From Dasyornis broadbenti (lineage: Eukaryota > Chordata > Aves > Passeriformes > Dasyornithidae), in assembly GCA_013397935.1 (NCBI GenBank), contig VZRN01005010.1, positions 1,751,169-1,815,168 of the forward strand: a stretch of 64,000 bases of DNA, read 5' to 3'. Each line of letters starts with the position of its first letter. Position 1 is the stretch's first letter. Of the stretch, positions 1-12,970 are shown in pieces. The position numbers were made by a program, and so were the translations under genes. Under the pieces are notes generated by a model. That model worked only from the letters and a program-made list of their open reading frames with translations. It was not told the DNA's origin and made no database searches.

Positions 1-296
1 CAAAACCCAAAACCACAAAAAGCTCCAAAGAAAACAAAATATTACTTTACTTTTGTTCACTTTATTTTCAGGATTAATTTCATTAAGCCACCCTTAATTT
101 AATTTACAAAGTTAACTTTTATGCTCAATGCAGTTTGCCAGGATGGTAGGCTGAATTTGTGAAGAATTAATTTTCTCTTATAAATGAATGAACAAGATTG
201 GAGGAAGATATAATGAATGATTAAGTGATTGCAGTTAACCAAAAAGTTTCATTTTGTTCCCTTATGGAGAATGATGGAATATCACTTTATTGAAAT

Positions 297-355
297 CCAT
301 TATCCTAATGAGAAGATATTCTATGCTTGATCTTAGCCAAAAGGCTGGCGAAGAT
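297..355 (-). pseudogene. U2 snRNA pseudogene, 5' fragment
   Basis: Read on the minus strand, positions 345-326 give a 20-base run that agrees with the highly conserved 5' part of U2 snRNA, the segment that ends in the branch-point recognition region (GCCTTTTGGCTAAGATCAAG). Flanking bases also align: the 5' end (about 355-346) is a decayed form of the U2 start, and 325-303 still matches roughly two thirds of the following U2 bases. Beyond about 297 similarity fades, so only the first third of U2 remains. The Sm site and 3' stem-loops are not seen, and there is no evidence of a snRNA promoter. U2 normally acts in the spliceosome by pairing with the intron branch point; this copy is almost certainly inactive. 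It is probably an old truncated retrocopy. The alignment was done by eye. Confidence 0.72.
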
Positions 356-1723
356 ATTTTAATGACTTACTGCTTCTGCTTAATAGGGAGATTTCATAAT
401 TACTGAAACTACATCTGTTTGATTAATGAGCCTTTTCCAGCATCCATGCATCTTCTTTCAGTTTGGCTGATGAAATACGCTTGGAAGCATATGCACATAG
501 GTGTTTTTCAACCTGTATATGTATACCAGTAAAGTGTTATTGAGAAAAAAAATAAGAACCACCTCAAGTAGGACAGTATAACTCTAATGTTTATTATTAT
601 AAGTAAAAGTTCGCAATTTCCCCCTCCATTTCTGTTACGCAGAAAAACACAGTTTGCAATAAACATTTAAGGAAATCTTGCAGTCAGTTTTATGGCCCTT
701 CTCATGGATACTTTAGGATGGCTTGCAATCAAGTAGAAAAAAAAAATATCAGCCTAGGAAATACATAAACAAAGGCCCACTGATGCTGTGAAATTATAAA
801 TGCAGTACCCACACATAATATCCATTTTTGAAAAGGACTGCAGTTATTCTCAAGTTTATTTTTGCAAGTTGCTCAGAGACTACAAAGTTTTGGCATGACT
901 TATGCCAAAATTCCCCCAAATAATTTCAACTTCAAGGCCCATCATATGATACTTGAAGCTCAAAAATCATAAATGAAGATCTATTAATTAATCCTTATTC
1001 TTAGAGTTTTCACATGTAACATTAGGAAGAATAGATTAAAAGAGTATCAGAAAAATAGTGCAAGAAAGGACCGATAAAACTTTCCACAGGCGAGAATTTA
1101 GAGAAAAATGTTTCTTAAATAAGACATCAACTATGTTCCTTAGTTATTTCAAAGAAGAGAAGATGGTATGGTCATATCTAAATAGCTGATATAAAGGTAT
1201 TTTGTATTATTTACAGAATGAAAAGGTATTGCCCAACCACTGCATTATCCTGGCCTCAAATCTGTCTTCATTAATACAGTTCTCTGCTGCAAATGTCAAA
1301 CCATTTTTTCATTCCTCTGGTTTACTGCCCCAGTTGCTAATTCCTTATTAAAGGTATTGAAAGGGAAAAAAAGCCTCTTGTTCTCTAATAAAAGCATAAA
1401 ATACATTGGTATATTGTGTTTTACATGATTTGCAATTCATATGCACTGAATTACATTTTGTATCATGGTAGCACAAAAATTTGTCATATGTTATCTGTTT
1501 TGCTATTTCCAATAGGATATTAAAATACAGTTGTCAATCTGTTTGCTTGATACTCTGTGAGCCAGCTATTCCTGAGATACATTTCTTGAATTTTAGTTAT
1601 TTCTCAGCTAATACCTCATCAATATGAATACTTTTTTTATGTTGATGATGGCAAAATACCTGTGTTCAAAACATTTAGGTAAAAAACATACTGTACTTCA
1701 GTACAGGCAGTAATAAGGCACAG

Positions 1724-1741
1724 AAAAAAAAAAAAAAAAAA
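1724..1741 (+). repeat. poly-A run (A18)
   Basis: An uninterrupted run of 18 A follows a small hairpin-forming stretch (ctgtact-tc-agtacag, about 1691-1706) and an AATAAG sequence. It could be the tail of an old retrocopy or simply a homopolymer; no parent sequence was recognised upstream. Confidence 0.85.
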
Positions 1742-4700
1742 TCAAACCTAGGTACCGCTTGAGAAAATTGTTCTTATCACAGGAAAATGCATTTAGTGTT
1801 CCTTTAATCTTTAGTAAAGAAAGCATTTACCATGGAGCAATATGCAGAGTATTACCTATGAAATACAATTTCTAGGTCACAGACTCCAACTAATGAAGCC
1901 TATGCTCCCCATTTTGTACCCCAGAAACAAAGGCAATAGTTGTATGCTACTTTGGAAACATATTGCACCCTTAGAAGAAATGCCAAGAACACACACACAT
2001 CTTCCAGAATTACAAGATGGCAGAAGAACACACCAGTTACATCGTGGTCAGGTCACTTCTATTCCAAATTTGTTCCAAACTTGAAATAGTTACAGAAATA
2101 TTTCCTGAAGAATTCTATGGGCTGTTGGGTAAACATATTTCAAAAACCCCGGTAAAAATTTTTACCGTCAAAATTCAGATTTTTTGCTATCCCCATAAAA
2201 AATGAGATTTTTTTTATTGTAGTGGGGAGACTTCACTGTTTCTTGTAGGTCTGTGTAATGCTTTTGTGTTTAGGGGTAATGGTCAGCTGCTGGTCATAAA
2301 ATAATTTACAGTTATATAAATGTATAAAGAGACTTATTATTTTCTGTGGTCTTTTGAGTGATAGTGCTGGCTGCACACTTTTACCTGAAAAATTAGAGCT
2401 TGGGATTGTGATTTCAAGAGAGGTAAATCAGCCTCCAGCAATCCATTTCCTTCTGTGACCAAATGTGATAGTGTATTGACTGAGACACAAATTCCATGCA
2501 GCATTTCACATAGAAATTTCATGTTAAAATAAAACAATATGGGAGACAGCCCAACTTTTATGCTTTCATTTTACCAAGAGGAAATGCTTAGCCTCAACAG
2601 GTGCCTCCCAAAAACCACCACCTGTTCAATGACTGCACAAGGGAAATACTTGGAGATATTTGGCTGTTGTAGAAAAGTCAGATTGATTGCTGTCAGCTTC
2701 CAGGCTAAGTTTATGAATAGTGCTTTCTGCAGCCATACTGAAAGACGGGCACAAAGAGCATCGAATTCCGACTGCAATACCAAAGAATCGTAATTGGCTT
2801 CAGGGGAAGACAGCAGTTTATCTGAAGTGTAATGAGGGCATATTTGAGCCCAGTGCCAATATTGCAGTTTTCAGGCATGATTACGTAGCAATTAGCTCAC
2901 TATCCTTCTCCTTTTCAGTTCGGATCACTCTTTATGAGAGTTTGTTATATCGCCTGTGGATGAAAGAAAATTACTTCTATGGAATGGAAAATGGAAGGCA
3001 GAACAGGTGTAAGCAGGAAACAGACCAAAAATAATTGAACTAATAAGCTAAGAATATTACCATTAATACATTTATAGCCTTTAAGTTTAGAGACATTAAA
3101 TAATAATTCATATTTATTAACTCTTATGAAATCACTACGCTGTTTCTACACCATGAAGATGTGATTTCATCACAGCTGATACCCTTGCAAGCAGAGCAAA
3201 AGAAAAATCACTGAAAAAGTGAGGGATAAGTTATCCACAGAAAAATGTGCATATGAGTGGGATTACACCCCAAAAGTTAAAACTTCCAAGGTATTAACTA
3301 ACTATCCTAGGCAATCTAGCACATTACTTCCAGGGATGCCTGGTATGATAAAATGTCTCCTGATATAATTTGTGTTAGAAAACCACAAAAATACCCCCAA
3401 AATCAGCTAGGCATTAAAATTCACATTTTCTATGGAGAGGACACATGAGAGACCAGTTGGGTATACTTGCAACTGAGTTACAACTGCAACAGGACTCCCA
3501 GCTGGATAATTTTTCCATATAATTATGACAAAATTAAGCCACAAGATTGTTCCATTGGCCAAAGAGGACCTGAAGGACTTAGGACTCACAGGCAGTTGAG
3601 CTTCACCGTGATTGTTTTCTAAAAAAACCTGAGAACTAGAAATCACAAGAAAATTGCAAACTTTATCTCCTGAATGACATGGAGAAAGGCTGATATGGAT
3701 AAAGTATTATTAACTAGAAATCTGCCAACCAGAATTTAAAAAGTAGAATAACGAGTAAAAGGAGAAAGCACAAGACAGCAAAAGAGAAAAAACACCTCTA
3801 TCAAGAACTAGTGAGTACAAGAACTAAGTGTACTTTTTGAAAGCTAGAGCTCTGCTTGTTCCCCCAACTCATTAGCTTTAATAAATCAAAAATAAAATTT
3901 CAAAGAGACATAATTCATTATACTTTATCCATGTTATGCTCTCATGATTCTTCACAGTCAGCAATAAGAACCAGTCTTCATCCTTTTTGCCCTTGACAGC
4001 ACGCATGTATATAATCAGTAAAAGCTCCCTCTAGTGACACTACTTGCTCAAGCCAAGGAATGATAAAACATTTTAATGGAAATGTTAGTAGTGCTCGACT
4101 TTCATAGAAGTTAGACAACAATTCAATGTTTAGTAGCGTAGTAGTAGTGTTTAGTTAAGTAATTCACATAACAAAAAAATCCCCAAACCAACAAAACACT
4201 GTAAATAATTTTAACATTAGTATTTTTTCTAAAAATAGACAATTCTATATACTATTTTCCCACATGATGCTGTAATAGTTTTACATCATGTGATTTTCCC
4301 TTTATTAGGCACTGCATTTTACACAACGGTGAAAACTGACAGCTAGTATGAAAGAAGTAATGCAGAAAGACAAATTTAAAAAAAAGTTAGAGGAAGCATG
4401 AGCAAGATAAGTATGGAATAGTTGCATATCAAAGTCAAAGTGGAAATAACATTTGTTTTAAAATCAGTCCTGAAAAGCTGGACTGAGAAGTTTAGAAATC
4501 AAATCAGAAATGGTTATCAGTAAAATAATCCCCAGAAGTGGATCAGATGGGAGAGGAAGTGTTGAGGAAAAGGGTGTGAGGGGAGAATTATAAAAATAAA
4601 AGTCAGTGAGATATGTGCTCAAACTAGAATGGAAAGCAAAGGCACAAAACTGATTAAAGAGCAAAGGGAAGCAGAAACCTTTTAGTGAAAGAAACTTGCA

Positions 4701-7700
4701 TGCAATATGAATCAACAAAACAGACAACCTCAGTGGAAGTAAGTTACAGTCATAAGAGAAAATGACTTAATAAATGTACTTTGATAGGTCCATAAATCTC
4801 TGCACTCCATAAGAGTCAATAGTTTTACTTATTTATTTAAAGAAAACAAATGTTTGTTTTGATTTGATGGAATCAATATGGGGGTTTTGGAAAGTGAGAG
4901 GCCACTGGGACTATTAAGAGTAAGAGCTAAAAATTATCCAAAGAATATCACAAGCTCAGGAGTGCCAACCCACCAATATTTGTGTAACTAATAATACTTT
5001 AAGAAGCAAGCCACATCAAGAAAGGCAGAAACTTGGGCTGTGCAACTCTTCTAATCTAAGGCAGACCTCCCCTTTAACAGAAGTCCCAACCCAGTCAGAA
5101 TAAAATGATGGCTGCAAATGGAAATATAGAAAGGAAGAAGAAATCCCCCAAAACTGAGCAGACCTATGTCAAAACACTTTAAAGACAGCATATTCTAGTT
5201 TGCGTTTACACTGTCTGAAAAAAAAAAAAAATCTGTTTTCTCTATCAAGCAGAGAAATACTTCATATTTAAAGCTCTATCACTTTTAACATGTAATGAAT
5301 GCTAGAGAACAGAAAAACCTACCACACCCCTCAAATCCCTGCCCTTTCTTTTTGATAATCTTAGTATATAGTTGGAGTTTTTTTCTGACACATCTTTGGT
5401 TTTCAAAGGACAACGAAAAATTTTTGTTCCTTTTGCATCTTTCAGTTCTAATGCATTTACTAATCATCTGTTTTGCTATGACCCACCAGCTAATTCACAT
5501 GGGTTAATTTATTTTGAAAATGAAAGGAAATCACAGACAGCAAAAATCCAAATCCTTAAGTTTGTTAGAAGTCCCTAATTAGCTGCCTAATGAAAAAGCT
5601 ATTTGCAACTTTTAATCTGTAATTTAAATACAAAAAAACCCAGAGTATTTTTGAAGAAAATGTTTAAACAACCCTTCCATTATTTCTCTAACATACCTAG
5701 AACCCACAACCAGGCATTTTAAGTGTCAGGTGCCAAAAGTTTTATGTGACAGAGTACAACGCTCTTTATGCCTACACACCAAGCAACCAGGAACCCTCTC
5801 CAGAGCATTTATGATTTATGGTATTACAAGACAGATTGCTCCAAAGCAGAGCACTTTAGTATTGTTCAACCATCAAGGCTAAAGAGTGACATTGTCTTTA
5901 TAATAGTGCATCTGCACATTTGCTCAAATCATAATTGTGCCTAAATGTGGGACACCAACAAATGGCCTGTCCTTTGGTAGACTTATCAATTCCCAACACC
6001 AGTAGTCATCAATAACCAGCTTTGGCAGAACAAGCAAAGCTCCACTTACTTTCCAAATTACAGAGATACCCATCCTTGTACTGGCAATGAAATTTCATGT
6101 TACTGACATGAGCTGTTTGTCGAGAGAATTCACAATTCATAATAGCAAAACCAGACAAGCTACATGGTGACCTGTGGAGGAAGCTAAATACCATATATTT
6201 CAAGACATACCTAAATATCACTGAAAAGGGAAGGGAAAAAAAAAAGTGAAAGTTGGACAGAAAAGTCTCTTTAATAGCAGAGTTTACATCAGCAAATGAG
6301 GTATTTTCATGAGGCCTGAAGAAGTTTATACATAAATGGTTGCTAAGGCAAGCATGGAAAAGATCTTTGGGATAAAAGCCCTCCGTGCTCTTATCAAAAA
6401 TACGACATTTTTGTCCCAGCCCAGTACCTATACTTAGCATGAGCCAAGACTTGCAACCTGCCATTTGCAACAAACAGAATTCAAACACTTCAATTAAAAA
6501 TCAGAAACTTGCCATGCAAAACAGCCAATTCCATTTTATTCACCTTATCTATGATAGTGATAGTATGCAGTATTTTAATCACTGCATCCATAGAAGAATG
6601 AGCTAATTCCACGTTTTTACTGCCAACAAGTCTTCAAATAAGGGAAGTAAACAAGGCTGAACTGGAACACACTACAAACAAAGCAGGTTGAAAAGTAAAT
6701 AAGATTAGAATTTAGCCTGATTTAACTGTAATTATAGCCCAAAACATAAAAATGGTACCTTCTTAATAAGGTATAATATGCTCCCTTTGTAGTTTAATTT
6801 CTACTAGCGTTGCAACCAAAACCAATTAAACATGACCAGGATCAATGTTTAATTTATGCAGTATGTAGCAGAAACATTAACCACAGACCAGATTTAATAA
6901 GATTCTTATGAACTAAGTTTAAACAAGCAAATATTCCCTAAGGAAAAAAAGAAAAAAAAAAAGGAAGGCAGTGGGACAGCAAGCACACTAAAACCAAAGC
7001 ACATAACTTGAAAATCTCAACAGGTCAAGAACTTGCTCCTGATTTCAGAATCTTCTATTCTTAGTAGGATATTTGAGTCAAAAAGTCACCCAGCTGGATA
7101 TTTAAAGCTCCAGGAAGCATAAGCACTTTTTTTTCAGATTTACACAACTACATAAAATTCAGCACAGAAAACACAAGAAACAAAGCAACAACAAAAACCA
7201 CCCATAGTTGACTTTAAGCCCATTATACCTTTTCTGCAACATTTATTGGAGGTAGAGAGGAAGGAAAGCACGTGGCCTAATTTCAGTTGTAGTCCAAAGT
7301 AAAATATTCTCTAGAAACACTGAAATTGCTTACTATAAAAGGCTGCTAGAGCACCAGAGCTTTATTTCAATTTTGAATTAACATGTCAGAACCCTTTAGT
7401 AAGGTTTATTTAAATTAAAACTTTGTTCTGATTTGGCATATCACTACCTTTTAAAATGTGCTGCCTGTTGATAACAAACCTGCATTTATAAGTCTGCTTC
7501 AATCCAAAATCCCAGTCTCTATTAAATGATCATGCATGTTATTTATACATAAGAAACCTCACAGTCCCCATCAAAGCAGAGCCATGGGAGGAGTAAAACT
7601 GCTGCTCAGCAGAGCACAGCACCACTACAGGTTAGGAGAGGAAGGGAGGAGGAATTTTAAGTTTATTTACTTTGCCTTATAAATAATTAAGGAGGGGGAG

Positions 7701-8450
7701 GAAAGCTTATCAGACACATTTAGGTTTTGAAGAAATTTATATAGACTATTTTATTAGCACCACACAACACATGGGGAAAAAAGCAACAAACCAAGTACTT
7801 TTCCTTATTGCCAAAGGTCAAGGAAGCAGCTAAACGTACACAACATCCTAAAGATAGCTAAATAATCAAAGGGTATCATAAAAATTGTACTAGCAGTTGT
7901 TTCTTTTCTGTATTTCAGAGGAGTCACTTAGGCACCATTGTCACTTCCTAGCTTCTGCTCACTGGGATGGAGAACAGCTCTGAGGTACCGAGATCTATGG
8001 TCACAACCATGCCTTATAAACAGGGATTTTACACAACAGAAATCAAGTCAGCAAATGCAACGCAGGACACCTTGGTGTCATAACGCTTTAGCAAGCAACA
8101 CATGCCACAAATCTTGCTTTCTGAATGACAATACGGAATATGACTTCATGAATACAATCTCAATTTCACTTTTCAGTCAGAACTGTTATCTGCACTTCTC
8201 ACACAAAAGCAGTCAGTTTCTCAGTTGAAAGGGATTTCTAATGCAATGTTTTGAAGAAGGAAATAAGGAATTTTTTTAAAGTACACAGTACTTAAAAAAG
8301 CATAATTTTTTTCTTTACCCTTCCTGATCATATCAGAGAAAGTAATTCTATTTTACTCCACACTGATTTTTATACCATCTTATGACTATGTCATATCTAC
8401 TGACACTACTATATCATCACTTGTGATTTACTTTTTCATTCTTCCCCTAA

Positions 8451-8600
8451 GAAAAAAACAACCAGCCCTCCAACCAAAAGAAAAGCCCCAACCAAAAAAG
8501 TCCCAAAATACAACAAAACAACAAAAAAAAAGCCCACCCAACCAAAAAAAAAAAGAAAAGAACAAAACAGACAAAAGCCCCAAAAGAAATAAAGCCTAGT
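8451..8600 (+). repeat. A/C-rich low-complexity tract
   Basis: The plus strand is almost free of T over about 140 bases and consists of A runs broken by C pairs and triplets. In the reverse direction it gives two overlapping hydrophobic phenylalanine, leucine and glycine-rich frames (68 and 73 codons), which are by-products of the T/G composition and not evidence of genes. Confidence 0.8.
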
Positions 8601-10463
8601 AAAACAGGGTGAGCATAAGATTGTGTTTGTTCTTGGTAAAATTTTGATTTCACTCAAGAAATGGGTCTAAAAGAACCTGGCAAATAAGAAGCTGACAGCA
8701 GAAGGGAGACCTTTGATTTTAATGCCACGGTTCACTGATTAGCAGTGCATAATCGATGACAGAATAGATGCCATGGTGAGATACTCTCTGTCATGCTATG
8801 CCACCTTTAATGAGAGGACTGCTTCTTTCAGTAACACTATATTATTGACTTGGACTACAGTGTAAGAAAGATCAAACCAGCTCAATTAGGATGCTCATTT
8901 GTATTCAGGCTGCACCATCTGGGATTCAGTTACGAGCACTTTGTTCCTGAGGATAACAAAATGTTTGTGCATAATGTATCTTTTCATCCTTTAAATTGTA
9001 AAGGTCATTGGATGGGAAGGCACTGCTTTTCTGACTGCTCTTCTTGAGCTGTTTCATTTTAATCTCCGTGCATCTATCATAAGCTATTGACATAGGAAAG
9101 CAAGGTAAAAGGACTTGTTTTTAAATCCCCTTTCCCACTACTTGTATCCAAAGTCATATCAACAGACATATCGTTCCCTATTGGAAATAAATATGGACTC
9201 ATTCACAAACTTGGTAGAAATTTTCTACCCATAAAGTAACTACCTCTGGGAGAAGTAAATTAATATCTCTTTAAATTCACCACAAGTAATCTCCTTTGGC
9301 TCTGTTTTGCCTGATCTTAAAGGTCAACGAACATATATTCTGACTAGAAACATATTCCTTCACAACCAGGTAGTATTTGGTAAGATCAAATTAAAATCCC
9401 CAATGAGAAAAAAAAATAGTTACATATTTCCACAAGACTACTTATTTGCTGTTCAGCTGAGGGGTGTAAATATTTGGGAGGAGAGCACTCTTTCATAGAC
9501 TGAGCTAAGATTACACTCTAAAATGTACTTTGAAATGTTTATCCAAGTTACCCTTGTGTGAAAAATAATATCCTACTCACTATAAAACAATTACATATTT
9601 TGGGGTGGCAGACCTTACATAAGCACAGACTATTTACTCAACTGTGCAGGTTGAGGGCATCTTTTATTCTCTGGCAAGGGGCTGTGGGCATGAGTTCAAA
9701 TATCCTTGCTGCCTATTTCAGAGATGAAACTCAAACTTCACTGAAGTATATTAAACCTTCCCATCAAGGCAAGACAGGACAAGGACAAGCCTCTTATGGC
9801 ACTTCTTGTGAGCGAAGTTCACATTCCCTCTGCTTTCCCAGGGTGGGACTGCTCATGTAATTCCAGTTCCATGGCTACTCTTACCCCTGTTGGTTTTGCA
9901 ATGGATATGCAGAAAAAGGTGATCCAACCTAATATCTCCTACTTAACAAAGGCTTTCTAGCCCAGGTATCCCTGGAAGCAGCTCAGAGCAGGCTAACTGA
10001 AACTTGCTGGTGGAATTTTTCTGGTCTCAGTAGCACAAGTTTAGTCAGCCATCAGCCCATGTGATCAGTCACAGCATCAAAGCTACAGGGAAAGACAGTA
10101 GCAAAAAAAAACTTTTCCACGTACCATTGCTACATTCATACCCGTGGAATGTTTCCAGAGTGAATAAAAAACAAAGGGAGAACTTTCCTTCCAATATATA
10201 ACTTTTTTCATATTTGTTATTCAAACATCTTGAAGCAAAATGTTTCTAGACATATCATCTTGGTGTTTATTAACAAGTGTCTTGTCTTCACCTAAAATAG
10301 CCTCGAAAAGGAATCTGCATCTTTTTGTACAGGTGCCTCAAAGTCATAATCTGTAGCACTCTATTATTAAAAAGGCATCCTGGAAGTCTAATCCTAAATC
10401 ATTTTTTGCACAAGAATCCCATATGGTTGGATGTTACAGAGAAATTAAAAATAAGCCGAGTAA

Positions 10464-10622
10464 GCATTTACTTACAGGGACCACTGCTTGAAAGGACTCA
10501 TGCACAGGTTAATCTTTGGGAAAGAGACATCCCCTTAAATAGGTTATTAAGCAGATTTTTGCCGACACTTAAAATTTAGGTCTATGGTTATTCTGAGTAA
10601 TCATGTGAGAAAAATCCCTGTT
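10464..10622 (+). repeat. local direct duplication, copy 1
   Basis: About 158 bases, from gcatttacttac to aaaatccctgtt, recur in the same orientation at 12814-12970, roughly 2.35 kb downstream. The copies differ at about four positions in the first 50 bases (for example ctcatgc here against ttcgtgc there). They are then identical for about 105 bases, from taatctttggg to gtgagaaaa, before a one-base indel near the end. The segment is not one I recognise as CR1 or an LTR. Either a local duplication or two insertions of an unrecognised repeat family would explain it; the flanks on both sides are unrelated. Confidence 0.93.
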
Positions 10623-12430
10623 AGGAAACAGCATCTGCACCATGTAAATGTGTTATATAACATAAAACACAACAACATAATGACACTAATTATGAAGTTC
10701 AGTAATTTCTGTAATAAAGCAAGAAATAATGTCCATTCTTCTATTTTAAGTGAATTTGGAAAGTAGAATACAGCTCACAGCATCTATACCAATGATGACA
10801 TGCATTAGATAAGAATATTAGAAACATGGAAGTGAAAGCAGTTAAAAATTCTGAAATAACACTTCATATTTCCTGGGACTGATTAATTATCCTCTCTCCT
10901 TCGAGACCAGAGGTCTGAGGAACATTCAAATAAATGAGACTTCCAATTTAAGATTCTCTCTATTCTCCTCGGATATTATTAAGCAATACAATATACTTTT
11001 ATTTACAATATATTTCACTATCTCTTATTGTATTTATGCACCTATATTTTAATATAATAAATTTGAAAGTATGAGTAAATACAGTCCCTTACAAAAGGCA
11101 TCATCTAGCATTGCCATTGAGGGAAACATAGAATGGCCAGATAGCCACTTTTCATACCATGAAACTGAATTTCACTGCAGCCATTTATACTTCCCTGTAG
11201 TTCTCAAGAGAGAAGTACATTTTCATATTATATTTATAGAAAATACAGCACCTTTCCAGGATACATATAAATTATATTCATATATCACTCTAACCATTTT
11301 AATGGCTTTTTTGTTCCTAATCACCAGATATTTTATTATGCTCATACCTAACCTATTTTATTTGTTTTATTGCTTCTTGTTAAATATTTAATTAGCTTAT
11401 TGAAATTGATAAAATCTAAGCCTAACATACTTAACATTTCTTTCAGATTCTACATTTTTCTACCCCAAGTAACTAGAATACTAGAGATTTCTGGGAAAAG
11501 CATCTATTTTTGATGTTAGACCTGAACAAAGTCTTTCATACAAATAGAAGTCATAGCTATTATGAAAACTGTGCATCCTTTTTCTCACTTTATTTCATCT
11601 TTTCCCTGGTTTCAGTCACTAGTTACACTGTAAGTTAAAATACTACACCATACCTTCACATCTCCTTTCTTAGACTGCAGTGCTGAGGGACTACGGTAAT
11701 TTTAACTTCACCCATTAGAAGCTCAGGCTGACCTGACAGTGTGATACAATACGCAGAATCTTTCCATAACCAATGCCTTTTTGATAACCCCACAATTTCT
11801 GATAACACCACTGTGTTCCTACAAAACTTATGATTCATTTGGCTAAAAACATACATTTTTCCCCCAAAGACAGCTCATAATTTAGCATAATACCAGTAAT
11901 TTTATTCCATTTGCAAGTGTTGGCAGCAGTAATCTTAAAATTTTCTGTTTTCTCCAACAATCTGGAAGATAACCATGAAGGCTTACTATCCTTTCTGTGA
12001 AATTCTATTGGAAGTATCCCTCTTCCTACCCTTATCTCCAGATTACTACATTATTGTCCTCACATGGAAAACATATTTGAAGACCATTAGTCATTTAGGT
12101 CTTAAAGCATTAAACAAATATTTTATAACTTAACACTGCTTTGTATGCTGTCACTATATAAAGTGTAGCATTTTTATCTTTCTGGTTAGACCACCACAAG
12201 CCCTTTGAGATGGGTACACATTCTAAGAACTTGACATGATGAAGATGCTACCGTAGAAGAATGATAGTGCTGAACAAACTGCTTTAATTCTAGTAGAGGA
12301 AAACCACCCATATTACCCTCTAGCTTTCCCTGTGTACAGGAGGAATTAAAAAATATTCTACCATTCTGCATGTGGTACTCACACATGTGAGCACCCCCAG
12401 CTCCTGAAGCAGTTGGTACAAACTGGGACA
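10623..12430. other. AT-rich spacer between the duplicated segments
   Basis: No gene or known repeat was recognised. The first part (10640-11400) is very AT-rich and holds a plus-strand frame of 106 codons (11071-11391) that has no recognisable domain and turns into a run of hydrophobic residues typical of AT-rich chance frames. Confidence 0.6.
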
Positions 12431-12810
12431 TAACAGTGACTGCTAATTGTATTCAGCAGTAAATTTACTGAAGGGCTGCAGTTAGCAGATGTTCTGTGGC
12501 TTTCTTCCAGCTCCAGCCACTTTTCGTTTTGGAGCCCAGCATAGTTTATGACCAGTCTGCCCTGCCAGTAAGGCTAACACAACCAACACTGTTTCCTAAG
12601 GCAAGTGGCCACAGTATTTAACCATGCTGATCATGCGTTAACCCTTTCTGTCTTCCCCTTGTCACCACTGTTGTTGTCATGAGAATGTGATGACCCCTGT
12701 CACTGAACAGACAAACCCTGTCAGCACTGCAATAAGATTCTTTGCCCACTGAACACTTTTGTCTGGTGACCCCTGTTATGGAACAGGGAAGTGTAACAAT
12801 GCAGGAGATA
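12431..12810 (+). repeat. possible decayed LTR or other repeat
   Basis: This stretch is richer in G and C than its surroundings. It contains two 20-base direct repeats at 12691-12710 and 12767-12786 (tgacccctgt followed by a variant of cactgaacag; 17 of 20 identical). Between them lies AATAAG followed by a T-rich stretch. An AATAAG-like signal followed by a GTGACCCC-type sequence and an end in gtgtaaca resembles the 3' part of a retroviral LTR, but I could not find a matching 5' terminus. It ends immediately before copy 2 of the 158-bp duplication. The identification is weak. Confidence 0.3.
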
Positions 12811-12813
12811 ACT

Positions 12814-12970
12814 GCATTTACTTACTGGGACCACTGCTTGAAAGGATTCGTGCACAGGCTAATCTTTGGGAAAGAGACATCCCCTTAAATAGGTTATTAA
12901 GCAGATTTTTGCCGACACTTAAAATTTAGGTCTATGGTTATTCTGAGTAATCATGTGAGAAAATCCTGTG
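12814..12970 (+). repeat. local direct duplication, copy 2
   Basis: Second copy of the segment at 10464-10622, in the same orientation. The last ~105 matching bases are identical between copies while the first ~50 carry all the substitutions. This uneven distribution would fit a young duplication with a few chance changes, or partial gene conversion. The upstream flank is the LTR-like stretch ending in gtgtaacaatg, and the downstream flank is unique sequence. Confidence 0.93.

Larger units (their letters stand above)
358..10463. other. unique AT-rich non-coding DNA
   Basis: No gene, exon or interspersed repeat could be recognised. The stretch contains A or T homopolymers (notably A18 at 1724-1741), an A/C-rich low-complexity patch near 8451-8600, and scattered short open frames without coding character. 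The longest is a 159-codon minus-strand frame at 6009-6488, which resembles no family I know. Some segments may be conserved non-coding DNA, but that cannot be judged from one sequence. Confidence 0.6.

Noticed and set aside
8436..8657. Two hydrophobic minus-strand frames resembling membrane proteins
   Set aside because: They are by-products of a T/G-rich low-complexity tract; two frames at the same place are both hydrophobic.
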